From Leucaena leucocephala (taxonomy: Eukaryota; Streptophyta; Magnoliopsida; Fabales; Fabaceae), in NCBI GenBank assembly GCA_037074615.1, contig CM073550.1:15642001-15706000 (forward strand): a stretch of DNA of 64,000 nucleotides. Reading direction: 5' to 3'. The notes beneath the pieces are model-generated. The model was not told the DNA's origin, did not search any database, and saw only the letters and a list, made by a program, of their open reading frames with translations. Both the position numbers and the translations under genes were made by a program. This document shows, one piece after another, positions 24,493-37,220 of this stretch (positions within the stretch are counted from its first letter, which is position 1; the number at the start of each line of letters is the position of its first letter).

Positions 24493-27231
24493 ATGGGCTC
24501 TAAGCCATCTGTCCTTGCTGCCTCTAAGCTACGACGTCGTTTGCTGCTCATAGGGGCAGTCTGCATCTTCGACTTTGCCCCGTCCTCCTTCTACTCATAG
24601 CACTCAAGGTTCCTTCTTCCTCTTTTACATTACAGATTCCATCCATCTTATATCCTTTTATTTCTAGCTATCATTTCTCTCCGCTTCAGATCCATATTTG
24701 GTGGACATTCTCCTGCGACGACTGTTCACTCTGTCGGAATGGAAGACACTAGCTCCACTGTTCCAAGCATCGTTGTTTATGTTACCGTTCCTAACAAAGA
24801 AGCAGGTTCCAGTCCTTTCTTTTTCCTTTCCCTAGTTTCTTACTGGGTTGCGGCGGAATTGGATTATGAATGTTTATCGCCGGGATTAAGCCTATACTTT
24901 GATTCCGTCGATCATTTTCTTGTTTCAAATCTCAGATGCTTAGTTCAGAGCTTGAGATAGTGGCTTAAGATTTACGTGTGGCTCTGCCCCATTGAAGAAT
25001 TAGTTGCTTTTTGGGTGGGCCATATTGAGAGTTCATATATTAATGCTGTTCTCTGTTTACGCGAGCAGATTAGTGAAACAAAAAATGAAATATTCTTTGT
25101 TCTAATCTCATGTATACTTCTTGCGTTTAGAAGTACAACGAAGCCAGGGAGTAATGAGGCCTGCTTTTTAACAAGATTTTATATATGTTCTTAACATTTG
25201 ATTCTTCAGGCAAGAAGTTGGCTGAAAGCATCGTCGAAGAAAAACTTGCAGCTTGTGTAAATAGGGTTCCAGGTATGAACTTTCTTTTTGCTGGGGTTTA
25301 ACCGAGGTTTTAGCATTGTTAATTCGTCAGATAATTTCTGTTAATATGAACTTACTTGTATGTCCTGGACATATTCTCTTGAATCATAAAAAATAAAGCT
25401 TGTTTTATCCTTTGAAATAGTTTCCTCAAAGCAAAGAAACTAGTACGAAATATGTTTGATTCATGGTTATCATAATTGGACCGAACCAACCAGTTCAACC
25501 ATTTTGAGCTTTTTAGTTATTTCTTTCATGTCTAGTGTTTGCACGGTGATGATGTCAAGAATCCCTGCCTTGGTACTGGTAGGGCTACGACTCAATGGGA
25601 TTGAATTACATTTGGTCTAAAATTTAGTTGTTTTCTAATTAAGAGTGCTATATGTCATGGCCAGCAGCTGCAAGTATGTGTTCCACTTATTTGGCTTTTC
25701 TAAACCTTGCGTAGGTATTGAATCTGTATATCAGTGGAAGGGAGAGGTATGAACTACAGCATACTTTATCATCCTAACATTACAGGCTCTTATTTTCTTG
25801 TATGTATTAATGCTCTCGTGGACAAGTAGTCTGAATATCTTACAGAATTGAATTGAAAATATGCTGTAGCTTGACTCACCCATATATTGAAAAATGGCAG
25901 ATCCAAACCGATTCTGAAGAACTTCTCATAATCAAGACTAGGCAGTCCCTTTTGGAAGCACTGACCGAGCATGTCAAAGCCAATCATGAATATGAGTAAG
26001 GCTTATGCTTCTGGGGGATAGTGTTAATATAAATGTAAATTATTTTAAGATACTAAAAAAACTCTAAGATGGAAGGACATAAATGGTCGTTGGCACAACT
26101 GAATGTAATAACTAGAAGGCTTAAATCTACTCTTGCTTGCTCCTCATAATTTTAAAACAGAATTTGGTCTTCCTTGTTTCAATCAAACGATGTTTTCCTC
26201 TTTGCTGTCACGGCCCTAAATTCTTCCATAAAAATAGGAAATTTGGATCTATCCATGCCCCTCCACATTGCCCAATAGGGAGTTGCCATCTCAGTGTCAT
26301 GTTGCTAGTTATGCTGCCTATGTGAAACTTTGCCAAACTTCATACTAGACCCAACAAAGTTAGTCATCAACATTCAACATAAACATTTTCAAGTATCCTC
26401 TCTTGGTTTGCCTAATATTTGAATAGCTGTACTGTGTTGAATGTTGTAGTTTAAAGCTCCAACTCCGCGTTGCTACATATAGGCCAAGGCAAGCAACAAG
26501 ATGCATGCTGTATATATCACACATCTTGAGTTCTTATCAAATACATTATTTTTCTAGCATTCTTGTGTCTGGAAATATTATAATGTAAAGTCATTCAAGA
26601 GGAAGTGTACTTCCTTGAATTTTGAAGTCTGAGGATGCAGTCCATAAGTTGACTAGTAGTGTGGGTCAATTGATGAATTGTCCTCAGCTAATGGAACATG
26701 ATGGGGTTGCATGAGAAGTCGACTGCTCACTTTGACAAGTTAACTACTTGCTAATAGAGACGCATGCAACTTATTATGCAAAAGCAGCCCCCTTGTCTCA
26801 TTAATCCCTCATCATCATGGCATTTCAAAACACAGGCATTGCCAACTAAAATGACAGATTTGATAAAAAAACAATATTTTTAACAGCATGTGCCCATATC
26901 ACCTCTCTTAATCAGGTGTTCTGCAACTCAGATTTGGGACTAGGGCAATTGTTCTTGGGCCTATCTTTTCAGAATTAAGTAATTTATGTAAGCCAAAACT
27001 ACAACATCTAAAATAGCAGGACTATTCATAAATTAGGCTGAATTGGAAATGTTTATATATATTACGAACTTTCTTGGGTCTTCTCTCTATATTTACAATT
27101 TTGCCATTCTCGCAACTTGTCTCACCTTTTCCTTGTGCCATTTCATCAGGACGCCAGAAGTGATATCCTTACCCATCACTGGGGGCAATCTCAAATACCT
27201 TGAATGGATTAAAGACAGCACTCGGGACTGA
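24493..27231 (+). CDS. CUTA: CutA protein, plastid-type, with stop codon in exon 1
   Basis: Small trimeric CutA1 protein, linked to copper binding and divalent-cation tolerance; plant forms usually carry an organelle-targeting extension. Exons: 24493-24608, 24690-24805, 25210-25272, 25715-25746, 25901-25995, 27150-27231. Splice phases join from end to end. Core motifs are present: VVYVTVPN, GKKLAESIVEEKLAACVN, GIESVYQWKGE, EELLIIKTR, HEYETPEVI and GGNLKYLEWI. Exon 1 encodes an Arg-rich then hydrophobic leader (KLRRRLLLIGAVCIF), but codon 36 is TAG (24598-24600) in the same frame that splices correctly into exon 2. Translation could instead start at Met 24739, giving the full core without a leader. 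Either an alternative exon or splice exists, or the targeting leader is lost. Family call very sure; start uncertain. Confidence 0.9.
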
Positions 27232-28004
27232 CCATCGAATTTAGCCAGAGAATGAGTGCAGTAAACCACCTTGTGAGGAGAGTATAGCTGGCATGCTATT
27301 TTATCTATGCAGCACTGCAATGACGCCATTAAATATTATGGGTTTATATTGGGTGCACATTGGCATGAGTGAAAATACTAGACATAAGATTCATGGCCTT
27401 TATTTCACTTTGAAAGTTCGGAGCTGGTTTAAGCTTTGCTTCTATCTTGCGAGGTTGCATTATGACAATATTTTCCGGTATATAATTTATCGATCATAAT
27501 GGTAAATATTAGTATGCAAGAGGTTTCTTTTGGGCAAAAGAAGCATTCTAGTGTTATTTTGATTCATGATTTATTTTACAATTTTGCAACTATTACTTTT
27601 TGACTGTCATTGACAGTGCAATAGTTTCTTATGAATACAGTTTCAGATTTGATGGTAGTCTTGGTTGAAGTAGTTAACTTGTCCACAAATAGGCATTACA
27701 GTGCTTTGGCAATTAATGTTATTCTTTTTCCAAAATACTTTGCAAGTTAACGAGGACAGAAAGATGAATGTTAAAACAGATTACTTGACAACTTCGATAT
27801 ATATTAATTTGCCTGGTAGAATCCCAATGTTGTTATCTCAAAACCTTGTCAACAAAACCCAGGTTACATATTGACCCATGATCCATACAACAGCAAACAA
27901 ATTAACAAGTCAATCTAAGTTGACTGCTCGAAAATATGGACTTCACATGTTCAAAGCCAAACCATATTAAAATTTCAAGAATTTTGAGAAATGGCAACGG
28001 ACAC
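27232..28004. other. Convergent spacer, CutA and beta-tubulin 3' ends
   Basis: Contains the probable 3' UTRs of the CutA gene (+) and the beta-tubulin gene (-). No gene or repeat recognised. Confidence 0.4.
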
Positions 28005-30177
28005 TCAAGCATCCATCTCCTCCTCTTCCTCTTCGTACTCTTCCTCATCAGCAGTAGCATCCTGATATTGCTGATACTCAGCCACCAGATCATTCATGTT
28101 ACTCTCGGCCTCAGTGAACTCCATTTCGTCCATTCCCTCACCAGTGTACCAGTGCAAGAAAGCCTTGCGCCTGAACATTGCCGTGAATTGCTCACTAACT
28201 CTCCTGAACATTTCCTGAATTGAGGTTGAATTTCCAATGAAAGTGGATGCCATCTTAAGACCCTTGGGCGGGATATCGCACACACTGGACTTAACATTAT
28301 TAGGAATCCACTCAACAAAGTAAGAAGAATTCTTGTTCTGTACGTTGATCATCTGTTCATCCACCTCCTTTGTGCTCATCTTACCACGGAACATTGCTGA
28401 AGCAGTCAAATAACGACCATGGCGTGGATCTGCAGCACACATCATGTTCTTAGCATCCCACATCTGCTGTGTCAATTCAGGCACAGTCAAGGCACGATAC
28501 TGCTGGGATCCTCTTGATGTCAAGGGAGCAAACCCAACCATAAAGAAATGGAGACGCGGGAATGGGATAAGATTGACAGCAAGCTTTCTAAGATCAGAGT
28601 TCAGCTGTCCAGGGAAGCGTAGACAACACGTAACTCCACTCATGGTAGCAGAAATTAGGTGGTTAAGATCACCAACTGTAATAAAACAATTCCAAAAGAA
28701 GAAAAAGGATAAGATTGTGAGCTTTCATTAATTAAAGCAAATAACAACCATAACCACCGGCCATGACAGAGACACATGACCTAAACATTCATGAATTCTC
28801 CCAACAAACATAATGATATTTATAGTCTCATTAAATGGTAGATTGAAAAGGTAAACCCCCCACCATATCCATATCAGTTGTTGTAAAAAGCTAGTAATCA
28901 CTCAGTAAACAACTACAACAACATCAGCACCAGTGGTGATGATAAAAATGATAATAAATTGCACCAAATCGACTTAACTCCACTTCAAGGGATTGGAGGT
29001 GATACTTACAAGTTGGCGTAGCAAGCTTCAGAGTTCGGAAACAGATGTCATACAGAGCCTCATTGTCCAAGACCATGCATTCATCAGCATTTTCAACAAG
29101 CTGATGAACAGAGAGTGTGGCATTGTATGGCTCTACAACTGTATCAGATACCTTAGGAGAAGGAAAGACAGAAAACGTCAACATCATACGGTCTGGATAC
29201 TCTTCCCTGATCTTTGAAATGAGAAGTGTTCCCATTCCAGAGCCAGTGCCTCCACCCAAAGAGTGGCAGACTTGAAATCCTGTTTATGTATAAGATTTAA
29301 TAAGGATTAGCTTGAGCAAAATTAGATTTGTGAAATTTCTTGACATGAACGAAAATTGTGACATGTCTAAGCTGCAAAATCAACAATGATATGAGACAAG
29401 ACTAGTTGTACAAACTATTGTGCAGAATCCAAAGAAAAACTCAAACATAGCCAACATTAAGGGCAGCATTATCGGATACATTGCCTTTTCATGAACTATT
29501 TTCGGAGTCAATGAAAGCAATAGTATAACATGAGAAGCACGAAACAGGTCAATATGCATAGCTATCAGGAAGATATACCAGTATTAAGCAGTCATGCGAT
29601 ATATCAAGCCTTTGTTCGGAACGGAATGAGGATAGAAGAAAATGTAAAGAATGTGAAATATACAGACAAATCGACCAATCAGGCAGTGACATCATAATAA
29701 AGAACCAAAACCATGCAGCTTCTCAGCGATAAACGACTGACAAGCAAAATGAAACTGAAACAAACAAGAAATGAAAACATTACCCTGCAAGCAATCGCAA
29801 TTCTCGGCCTCCTTCCTCACAACATCCAGGACGGAATCTATGAGCTCGGCTCCCTCGGTGTAGTGACCCTTGGCCCAGTTGTTGCCGGCACCGGACTGGC
29901 CAAAGACGAAGTTATCGGGGCGGAAGACCTGACCGAAGGGACCGGATCTGACGGAATCCATGGTGCCAGGCTCGAGATCCATGAGGACAGCGCGCGGGAC
30001 GTACCTGCCGCCGCTGGCCTCGTTGTAGTAGACATTGATGCGCTCGAGCTGGAGGTCGGAATCGCCATTGTACTTGCCGGTGGGGTCAATGCCGTGCTCA
30101 TCGCAGATGACCTCCCAGAACTTGGCACCGATCTGGTTGCCGCACTGGCCACCCTGGATGTGGAGGATTTCTCTCAT
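28005..30177 (-). CDS. TUBB: Beta-tubulin chain
   Basis: GTP-binding subunit that dimerises with alpha-tubulin to form microtubules. Three exons, 30177-29784 (394 bases), 29279-29010 (270) and 28675-28005 (671), give 444 residues; a 394-base first exon is standard for plant beta-tubulin genes. The N-terminus [20 protein letters not shown] includes the MREI tetrapeptide used in co-translational autoregulation of tubulin mRNA. Exon 2 carries the GTP-binding signature GGGTGSGMG. Exon 3 carries the family helix motifs and ends in the acidic tail [10 protein letters not shown], the site where motors and modifying enzymes act. No disruption was seen. An antisense open frame over exon 1 is a shadow of the GC-rich coding sequence. 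The isotype number cannot be assigned. Confidence 0.98.
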
Positions 30178-32879
30178 TTTGTTCTGGGGAAAATCAAGAA
30201 AGGAGGGTTTGCTCTGAGGAAGAGAGAGAGAGAGAGATGTCGAATGAGGGTGGAGACGGAGTACGAAATAAGGGGCGGGGTTGGCTTTTAATTAGATGCA
30301 GCGTTTATTGGTGACAGATCATTTTCAAATCTTATGGACCATTCATTGGCCGACCATCTTTCCCAATTAACTCCCAAAAGAGAAAAAAAATTAAACTATT
30401 TCTAAAATATCTTTCTGGTAACAAGTTTTAGTTTTTAAATTTAGCCAGCCACGCTGCTGGTGCCAGAGGTTCAGATTCAATCCCTTTTAATATGGCCAAA
30501 AAATAACAAGTTTGAAATTTATTTACCATTATTCATAGGCTTTAAATAATATTTCTCATCTTAGAGACCAATAAAAAATATTGGCTCCTCTCATGCTGAC
30601 ATTTAAAATATCTTTAAGGCAGAAGCTTTAAATGTATTTATATTTTTACCAAATTTAAAAAATCTTTAGCAGTTAAAAAAATGTATAGTTTTTAACGGTG
30701 AGAATTTGACAGCAAGATAACAAAACATTTATAATCCATGTAATAAGGGTCGGGTGGGAGACTGGGAGTGATGGAATCTAGAGTTCAAATTCTTGAGGTA
30801 ATAAAAGAATAGCCAACAAAATTATAAAACCTAATACTAAACTTAAAAGTAATAATCCAAAGTCTATCGTTGACACGGAAAATTCTAAGATAATTTAATA
30901 GAAAACAATTATAAGTATTTTCATCCATTTAAAAAAAAAAAGGCACTATTGAATGAAGCAAAAAAGTTGTGTAAAATGCGATAAATAGCGTTAGGTCCGT
31001 CTTGAAATGACGTTAAGAGGACCCTCTCTCACATAAGGCGCGCAGATAAGGATGAACGTCATCTGCGGGCAAACTTACAAACCTTGTTAAAAGTTTAATT
31101 AAAGTAGCGCCAATATTATTTGTCAATATGTGATTAATATTTTAATTTTATTTATAATTTTTTAATTTAATATAATTTTATTAATAATTTTATTTTTTAA
31201 GTATTAAAAATTATATTAAATTATAAATAAAAATATATTACAAATAAAATTAAGATATTGACTGCATTTAAAAAATAATATAAAGATATTTGATATTATT
31301 TTATTTATACTATAAATAAAATTCGAATACTGATAGTATATAAAAAATAATATAAAAATATTTAATGTTATTTTATCCTCACAAATTTTCTTTATTTTCC
31401 CATTGTTATTTTATATTTTCTTTATATTTAAAGCCCTCGTATGTGAGAAAATATTTGTGATAAAAGACCCCGGAACTCACCATTTGATTGAGAAATGAGG
31501 TTCCATCCATCACACGGCCGGATTAAGGATTAATTTCTCTGGCACATCTTGAGGGAAAAAAACCACAAACAGATATTTGAAGTATTGATGATGTGGATGG
31601 ATAAAATACTCTTGAGTATAAACGTATTTGCATTGCAGACGTGTTTTATACCAGGTCAACAGTCTAGTTTTTAATTAATATGCGTAATATTCCCCTGTTT
31701 CGACGTCTACCGTTGATGGGTCTTCTAGTTTGTTTTTTTTTTTTTTGGGAAAAAGCATTTATATATTCATTCCGCCAAAAGTTATTTTTCTACTTAGGCT
31801 ATGGATTTAGCTGTTGTGGGAAATAAAATATTGACGGCATGACATTCTTTCACAGGATCATTTGCTTGTAAGTAACTATATGGCCCTTCATATATAAACT
31901 AATGAAAATTAGCATAAATTTGCATGGGTGGATAGTCCTACAAACTATAAAAATGGTAACCTATCGATTGAAGTCCATTTGGATGGCCTAGTAATGAACT
32001 TGACGCTTGACCCTTGACCCGTCCTATTTTAGTTTTCCAGTATACAATGAGTAACTATTATAGGTAACAATAGCAATATATATGAGCTAGAGCATATAAT
32101 GTGAGGACATCGATCATGGCATTATTTGGGTACGATCTTGAAGGCAGAGTTTGGTTTATTACAGCAGATACAAGCATTAAGAATCCATCAAGTTGTGATA
32201 TTATACGAGGATGCAATGGACTGGTTAAGCTAGAATTGTTGGTAATGTTAGAATCATAAAAGTAATAGTACTATAATAGAGTATTTGTTGTGTGATTCTG
32301 AACACATATATAGAATAATAAAAAGGAGTGAGAGATGGGTGGGATAAGCCAGGGACAAGGTGGCAGGAGGGACCAAAAGTCTAGTCAAAAGAACACCATA
32401 TGATTCCACGTGCGTCGCGCTCCAAGAGGTGTTCTTTCTTCCTGAATACTGAATAGCACTGAATAATGGTAGCATGATTTTATCTGAAATTTGAAGCTAT
32501 ATATTTGAAGAGACTGGGTGTTTGGGTGTTATCAAAATTATGAGTAGAAGCTTCAATACAGTTGCAACTTAATGTCCATGTGTGGTAGAGAGAGTAGGGG
32601 ACGTGCAAGGGGAAAGGAAGAGAGAGAGGAGGGAACGAATTATGAAGGATGGTGAATGAGTGAGAGAGAGTGGGGTTGGGGTGGGGGTAGAGCAATGTAT
32701 ATATAATTAATTAAAAACTAAATAATACGTTTATGGGCGGGAGAGTGCGTCTACCAAACTCCAAATTGCGCCTTCTAGGGGAGAGGCCGAGGGAGTGCGA
32801 CTGAATGAACGTATATTCAAACCTTCATTTTATTCTCTTATTTTAAATCATCACTCCGTCGTCGTATACACCAAAGGGC
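30178..32879. other. Long spacer upstream of beta-tubulin
   Basis: 30178-30300 holds the tubulin 5' UTR, with a GA/CT repeat at about 30221-30238 (CT-rich on the transcribed strand). The rest to 32879 is mostly AT-rich without recognisable coding sequence. 30745-30800 and 30440-30485 contain box B-like strings of the type found in tRNA-derived repeats, but no full SINE structure. 32560-32700 is GA/G-rich on the + strand. Nothing there could be supported as a gene. Confidence 0.35.
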
Positions 32880-33260
32880 AATTTAAATAAAAGTTTAAAA
32901 AAAGAGTTTTTAGATAATTTTTTTTAAAAAAATTAGATATAAGCTTATAAAAAAAATAATTATAAATAAATAAATATATAGATAATTATTATTATTATTA
33001 TAAATATTTTTATAATTAAAAAATTACTAAAAATAATATTTAATGTTATTAAAAATATAAGAGAATAAAGAAAAAAGAAGAGAGAGAGTAGAGAAATGAG
33101 AAGATGGAGAAACTAGAGAAAAAATAATATAAAAAAAATAAAAATAAAATAATAATTGAATAGTATATAAATTCTTATTATTTTAAAAATAAATCTCAAT
33201 AATTTATCTAAAACTTTAATTTTAAACTATAATTTAATCTAAAAATATTTTAAATTAAAA
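32880..33260 (-). repeat. AT-rich interspersed repeat, copy in reverse orientation
   Basis: Read on the minus strand, the central part (TTCAATTATTATTTTATTTTTATTTTTTTATA, then CTCT-rich sequence) resembles 17805-18010 on the plus strand. The two ends, roughly AAGGGCAATTTAAATAAAAG and the reverse of ATATCAAATATCCTTTTAAA, look like weak inverted repeats, which suggests a MITE-like element. The match is by eye and low-complexity sequence inflates it. Confidence 0.4.
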
Positions 33261-34352
33261 TTTATATCAAATATCCTTTTAAAACTTTACTATTCTTCAT
33301 TTCCTCTAACACACACCATATGCAACATCATTCTTGCATTCATTTGCCTTCCTCAACATCTTTTCTTATTTATGCACATGTATGTATGTGCCTTCATCTC
33401 CCAACAAAATAATCTACGACAATAATTCCCCCCAAATGTTGATTATAATTAAATTTTGAATCCAAATTTCCTCCTTATCCCCCCTTCCCACCAAAAAAAT
33501 AATCTTGTGACTTTGTAAATCTTTTTATGACAACTTAAGAAATAAACTCACGAGTAAATAACAGACATCGAAACAAACTTACTATATGTGTGATTTTCTC
33601 TAAACTATAATTTTAAATTTTAAATCAAATAAATAATAAATATTTATTAAATATCTAGACAAACTTATATATAAACTTTAATTTTAAGAGTTTAAAATTA
33701 TATTTTTAGATAAATTGATAGTAATAATTTTTATGTAGATAAAAATTATTTTGGGTTTTATAATATCTATTTTGTTTCTATTTTTTTTATTTTATGACAT
33801 ATTATTTTTGATAATTTATGTATAAAAATTTATTTAAATAATAAATATTTAAATATTTATAATTACTTTTATTTTAGATAGAATCAATTTTAAATAATTT
33901 TTTTATAAACTAAACTAAATGGCCCTTAAAGCATAGAAATTACCAAAAATAATAAGGTTGCCTTGTGAATATCCGCCACCGATAATTAGGAAACTGAAAC
34001 TGAACAAGGTTTGAAGTTTTAACATCATCTTTTCCTTTTCTGTATACCGTCTTTTTTTCTCTCTCTCCACCAAAACCTCCGTTGTCTTTAAAACTAGCAA
34101 CCGCGTCTCCTCTAATAGAACCCACTTTTTTACGCTCTCCTACGCTCTCGGTCACTTCACGTTCCCCTCGTTTTTCTTCTCCCACTTCCCCAACTTTCTG
34201 CGCTCACTTTCTCCTACATACCCACCCATACCATCTTCTTCTGCCTTCAATTCCTCAGCTCTTTTCTTCCGATTGGGGTTTTCCGTCTTTTATCTCTCTC
34301 TCCATGTATCTCTGTTTATTGTGAAATTGCCGCCGACACGGAAGAGACCCCC
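33261..34352. other. AT-rich spacer and 5' UTR of the ERT2-like gene
   Basis: 33560-33920 is extremely AT-rich. From about 34020 the sequence becomes CT-rich (TTTTTTTCTCTCTCTCC), typical of a plant leader region before the start codon at 34353. No gene seen. Confidence 0.4.
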
Positions 34353-35711
34353 ATGCCGCTTCCTTGGAAGAAAAAGAAGGTCGCTCGGATATCCAATTTC
34401 GTCGCCGATCTTCACTCTCCCAAACGCGGTTCCTCTCTTGTCGTCCAGACCGGCTTCCCCACCTCCCTCATCGACCTCTTCGTCAAGAACCGCGGCCGCT
34501 TCAAGAAACCCAAGCCCAGGAGACGGCCTCCCCACGAAATCAATGATCCGCCACCGCCGGAACCGACCGATTGGAGTGGCTGCTCGCTTCCTCGTGCGGG
34601 GTCGACGTGTCCAGAGGCTTCGACTTCGAAGCGGTTGGTGGGGAATGGAGACGACGGGGTCACGGGTTTGGACCGGTTAGGTGAGTGCATTGGCAGATCG
34701 AATTCGGATCAGAATAAGGTAATTGCCTCAATCTTGAAGATGCTGCTGTTGCTGGCTGTGACTCTGAGTGTGGAGAAGCTCACCTTCGGGATCACAATAT
34801 CCGCATTTGTGCTTCTGTTCCTTGAATTCGTCGGGAAACATATCGTTTCCTGGTTTAAGCCTTGCTCCAACGCAGTCATGGCGTTCAAATGTTTCGCTCG
34901 AAGGGTTTCTAGTTGTGTTTGTTTTCAAAATCTTGTGTCGGTGATGGGGAAAAGGCGGAGTTGCGAAGGTTTAGAGCCGCCATCACTTGTTGGTGAAAAG
35001 ATTGAAGTTCAATTGACCTTTGGTTCTTCGACACTGGATGAGATTGAAATCGTGGAACCTAAGAGCGAGACTGGGACTGAAAATCGTTGTGAGGAGATTT
35101 GTTTTCTGGGATCTGAACTAAATTCATTCTATGAAGACAAGAAAGGGGTTAGTTCGGAAATTGAGGAGGTGTGTGAAATTACTCAGGATAAAACCAAGAG
35201 TAAAAGAAGTGGCAAATTAAAATCCAAAATAGCGAGGCTTGTGCCAAAGAAGCTTCGAGGTTTGAAGAAGGGAAAGAGAACCGAAGTTAGGGAAGAAATA
35301 GAGAAGCTAAGCAAAGAGAAGGAATCAGAATCATGCAGTGAAGTTCCAAGTTCTGTGGAAGGAGATGGATCAGCAATTTCTGAGATAGAAGAGGAGGGGT
35401 TAGAAGGTATGGAAGAACAAGATAATTGGAGTAAGCTAGAGTGCATTGAAGACGAGGAGGTTGATTTTGGAATCACTGGTTCCAATCAGGAGGTAGAAGA
35501 AGGTGAGAGCAATGAACAAGAGAGAATAGTTAGAGGTGGAAGCTCAGAATCAGGGGCTCTAATGCTGTTTGTAGTTGCTCTTGCTGGTCTTGTAGGGGGT
35601 CGATTCGTTGCATTTTTCCTTGCAGTGACATGGATGTTTATGCTAAAGATACTTAAATCTCGAGGAAGAACACTGAATGTACATCATATCAAGTGTTGTG
35701 AACAAATCTAG
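34353..35711 (+). CDS. ERT2-like (ethylene-regulated nuclear protein-like) membrane protein
   Basis: Single-exon frame of 452 codons. The N-terminus MPLPWKKKKVARISNFVADL, followed by SPKRG, SLVVQTGFPTSLIDLFVKNR, matches a plant family I recall as ethylene-responsive or ethylene-regulated nuclear protein (ERT2-like); biochemical function is not established. Layout: basic N-terminus (1-60), Pro-rich linker (60-72), two close hydrophobic segments (about 127-140 and 145-161), a long charged middle with a strongly basic patch around residues 285-310 (KSKIARLVPKKLRGLKKGKR), an acidic Glu-rich region, and a C-terminal hydrophobic segment (about 402-433) ending CCEQI. The hydrophobic segments argue for a membrane location; the basic patch could be a nuclear signal. 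First ATG chosen because the conserved MPLPWKK motif starts there. Looks intact. Confidence 0.8.
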   Translation: MPLPWKKKKVARISNFVADLHSPKRGSSLVVQTGFPTSLIDLFVKNRGRFKKPKPRRRPPHEINDPPPPEPTDWSGCSLPRAGSTCPEASTSKRLVGNGDDGVTGLDRLGECIGRSNSDQNKVIASILKMLLLLAVTLSVEKLTFGITISAFVLLFLEFVGKHIVSWFKPCSNAVMAFKCFARRVSSCVCFQNLVSVMGKRRSCEGLEPPSLVGEKIEVQLTFGSSTLDEIEIVEPKSETGTENRCEEICFLGSELNSFYEDKKGVSSEIEEVCEITQDKTKSKRSGKLKSKIARLVPKKLRGLKKGKRTEVREEIEKLSKEKESESCSEVPSSVEGDGSAISEIEEEGLEGMEEQDNWSKLECIEDEEVDFGITGSNQEVEEGESNEQERIVRGGSSESGALMLFVVALAGLVGGRFVAFFLAVTWMFMLKILKSRGRTLNVHHIKCCEQI

Positions 35712-36619
35712 AAACTGGCTTCTTTTCTCACAGATTTCTCTTTTAACAACTTTCATTTGATACAAGTTATACATACACACGTACACACACTGCATTCTAA
35801 TTTGGATGCTACAACCATTTTCAATGTAAGTTCATAGATGTGAATCACAGTGGGATGGATCAAACTTCCCCCCTGGAATTAAAGAGGATCTTAAAGTGTT
35901 GTATCCTTATCCATTGCATTAGGAAATCTCTCTCTGTCAAGGCTGACAATCGATTGTTGATTTATACTCTGTAAAGAATCGTTTAGTATCAGCCATAAAC
36001 GTTGTCAATATTTAGACTTTTTAATTTTTGAATTATTTAAAAATGTTTTTTTCTTTCTTCCTAGATCTGGCAGAAAAATTAGAACTGAGTGATACATTGA
36101 TGATACGGAAAATAAATAAATAAGACAGCATGCTACTTCAATCATGCACTAGAAGAGACGTACTGATGCTACATCGTACATACATAAAAAAAGTACAATG
36201 TTGGATTTATCTTCCTTAGATATAAGTATATTAATAAAAGGAATCTGATTTAACTATAAATAAATTATAAATATCCAGCTAAAATTGAAAATTATCTCAA
36301 ATTATAAGAACTAAGCAATTAATTATTGCTTGTTAAAAATATGGTTTTATTGAAATTCTTTTTCCTGAAGTATACAATCTCCTAAAGTTTGTTTTGACGA
36401 ACTAGGGTTTCAAAAAGCCTAGAGCCTTTTTATAATTTGGTGAGTACTGAGTAGATTCTTTGATGCTTAAAAGAAGCAATCTAGTTACTATCTGGGTTCT
36501 TGATACATCCTTACTTTCCCATCGCTTTCAAACTTTAATTCCATTCAATTTTTAGCTCTTTTAAGTCCATCCATGAAGAAGAAAGTTAAAAAAAATAAAA
36601 ATAAAAGGTAAAACTGCAT
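35712..36619. other. 3' flank of ERT2-like gene and spacer
   Basis: The first few hundred bases likely contain the 3' UTR. The remainder is AT-rich with no recognised gene. Confidence 0.35.
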
Positions 36620-37220
36620 TAGTATCCTAAATTAATTTAAAAAAGTAATTAGTACTCTAAAATATATTATATCATAAAGTATTTAAGGATATAATTATTA
36701 CTCTGAATTAATTTTGAGAAGTATCTAAATTGGTACAATTTCATTATTTAATTGACAGAAACACAAATTTTTATCCAATATATATCACGTGAGCTTTTTA
36801 TTTTAATATATTATTATTTAAAAAGTTACATATGTCATTGTTTAAACAAGAATACTGAATAAATTATAAAATTGATATTATATAGAATTTATATGTGAAA
36901 ATTGAGAAATTTTATAATTTATGTAATACAATTATTAAAATAATATTATGGATGTGGCTTTTTAAATAATAATCCGTAGAAATAATAAGTTTATTTGGCA
37001 TGTATCAAATGAAAGTTAATTTTTTATTAGCAAAAGGGCAAAATTGTAATAATTTAAATACTTTAGGGTGTTAATTGCCCCTATAAAATTAATTTGAGGT
37101 GCTTATTATACCCTTAAATACTTTATGGTATTAACTGAGCCTCTAAAATTAGTTTAAACACCCTTAAATACTTTAAAATGTTAATTGATCTTCTAAAATT
37201 AGTTTAGAGTACTAGATATA
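36620..37220. repeat. Foldback-type element with long, internally repeated arms
   Basis: Imperfect units of about 60 bases share TAGTACTCTAAA, TTAATTTTAGA and AAAGTATTTAAGG. They run on one strand at about 36620-36725 and on the opposite strand at about 37045-37215 (two to three units). The region could therefore fold back on itself around an AT-rich centre. This resembles foldback elements or MITEs with satellite-like terminal repeats. No coding capacity. Confidence 0.5.

Noticed and set aside
29713..30291. Long plus-strand open frame of 192 codons over the beta-tubulin start
   Set aside because: It is antisense to exon 1 of beta-tubulin, whose GC-rich codons leave other frames open; no family resemblance.
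30440..30490. Box B-like GGTTCAGATTCAATCCC as a second SINE or tRNA
   Set aside because: No convincing box A, tail or flanking duplication was found; at best a fragment.
32400..32700. G-rich and GA-rich stretch as a possible microRNA precursor
   Set aside because: I could not match a known plant microRNA or see a clear hairpin by eye.
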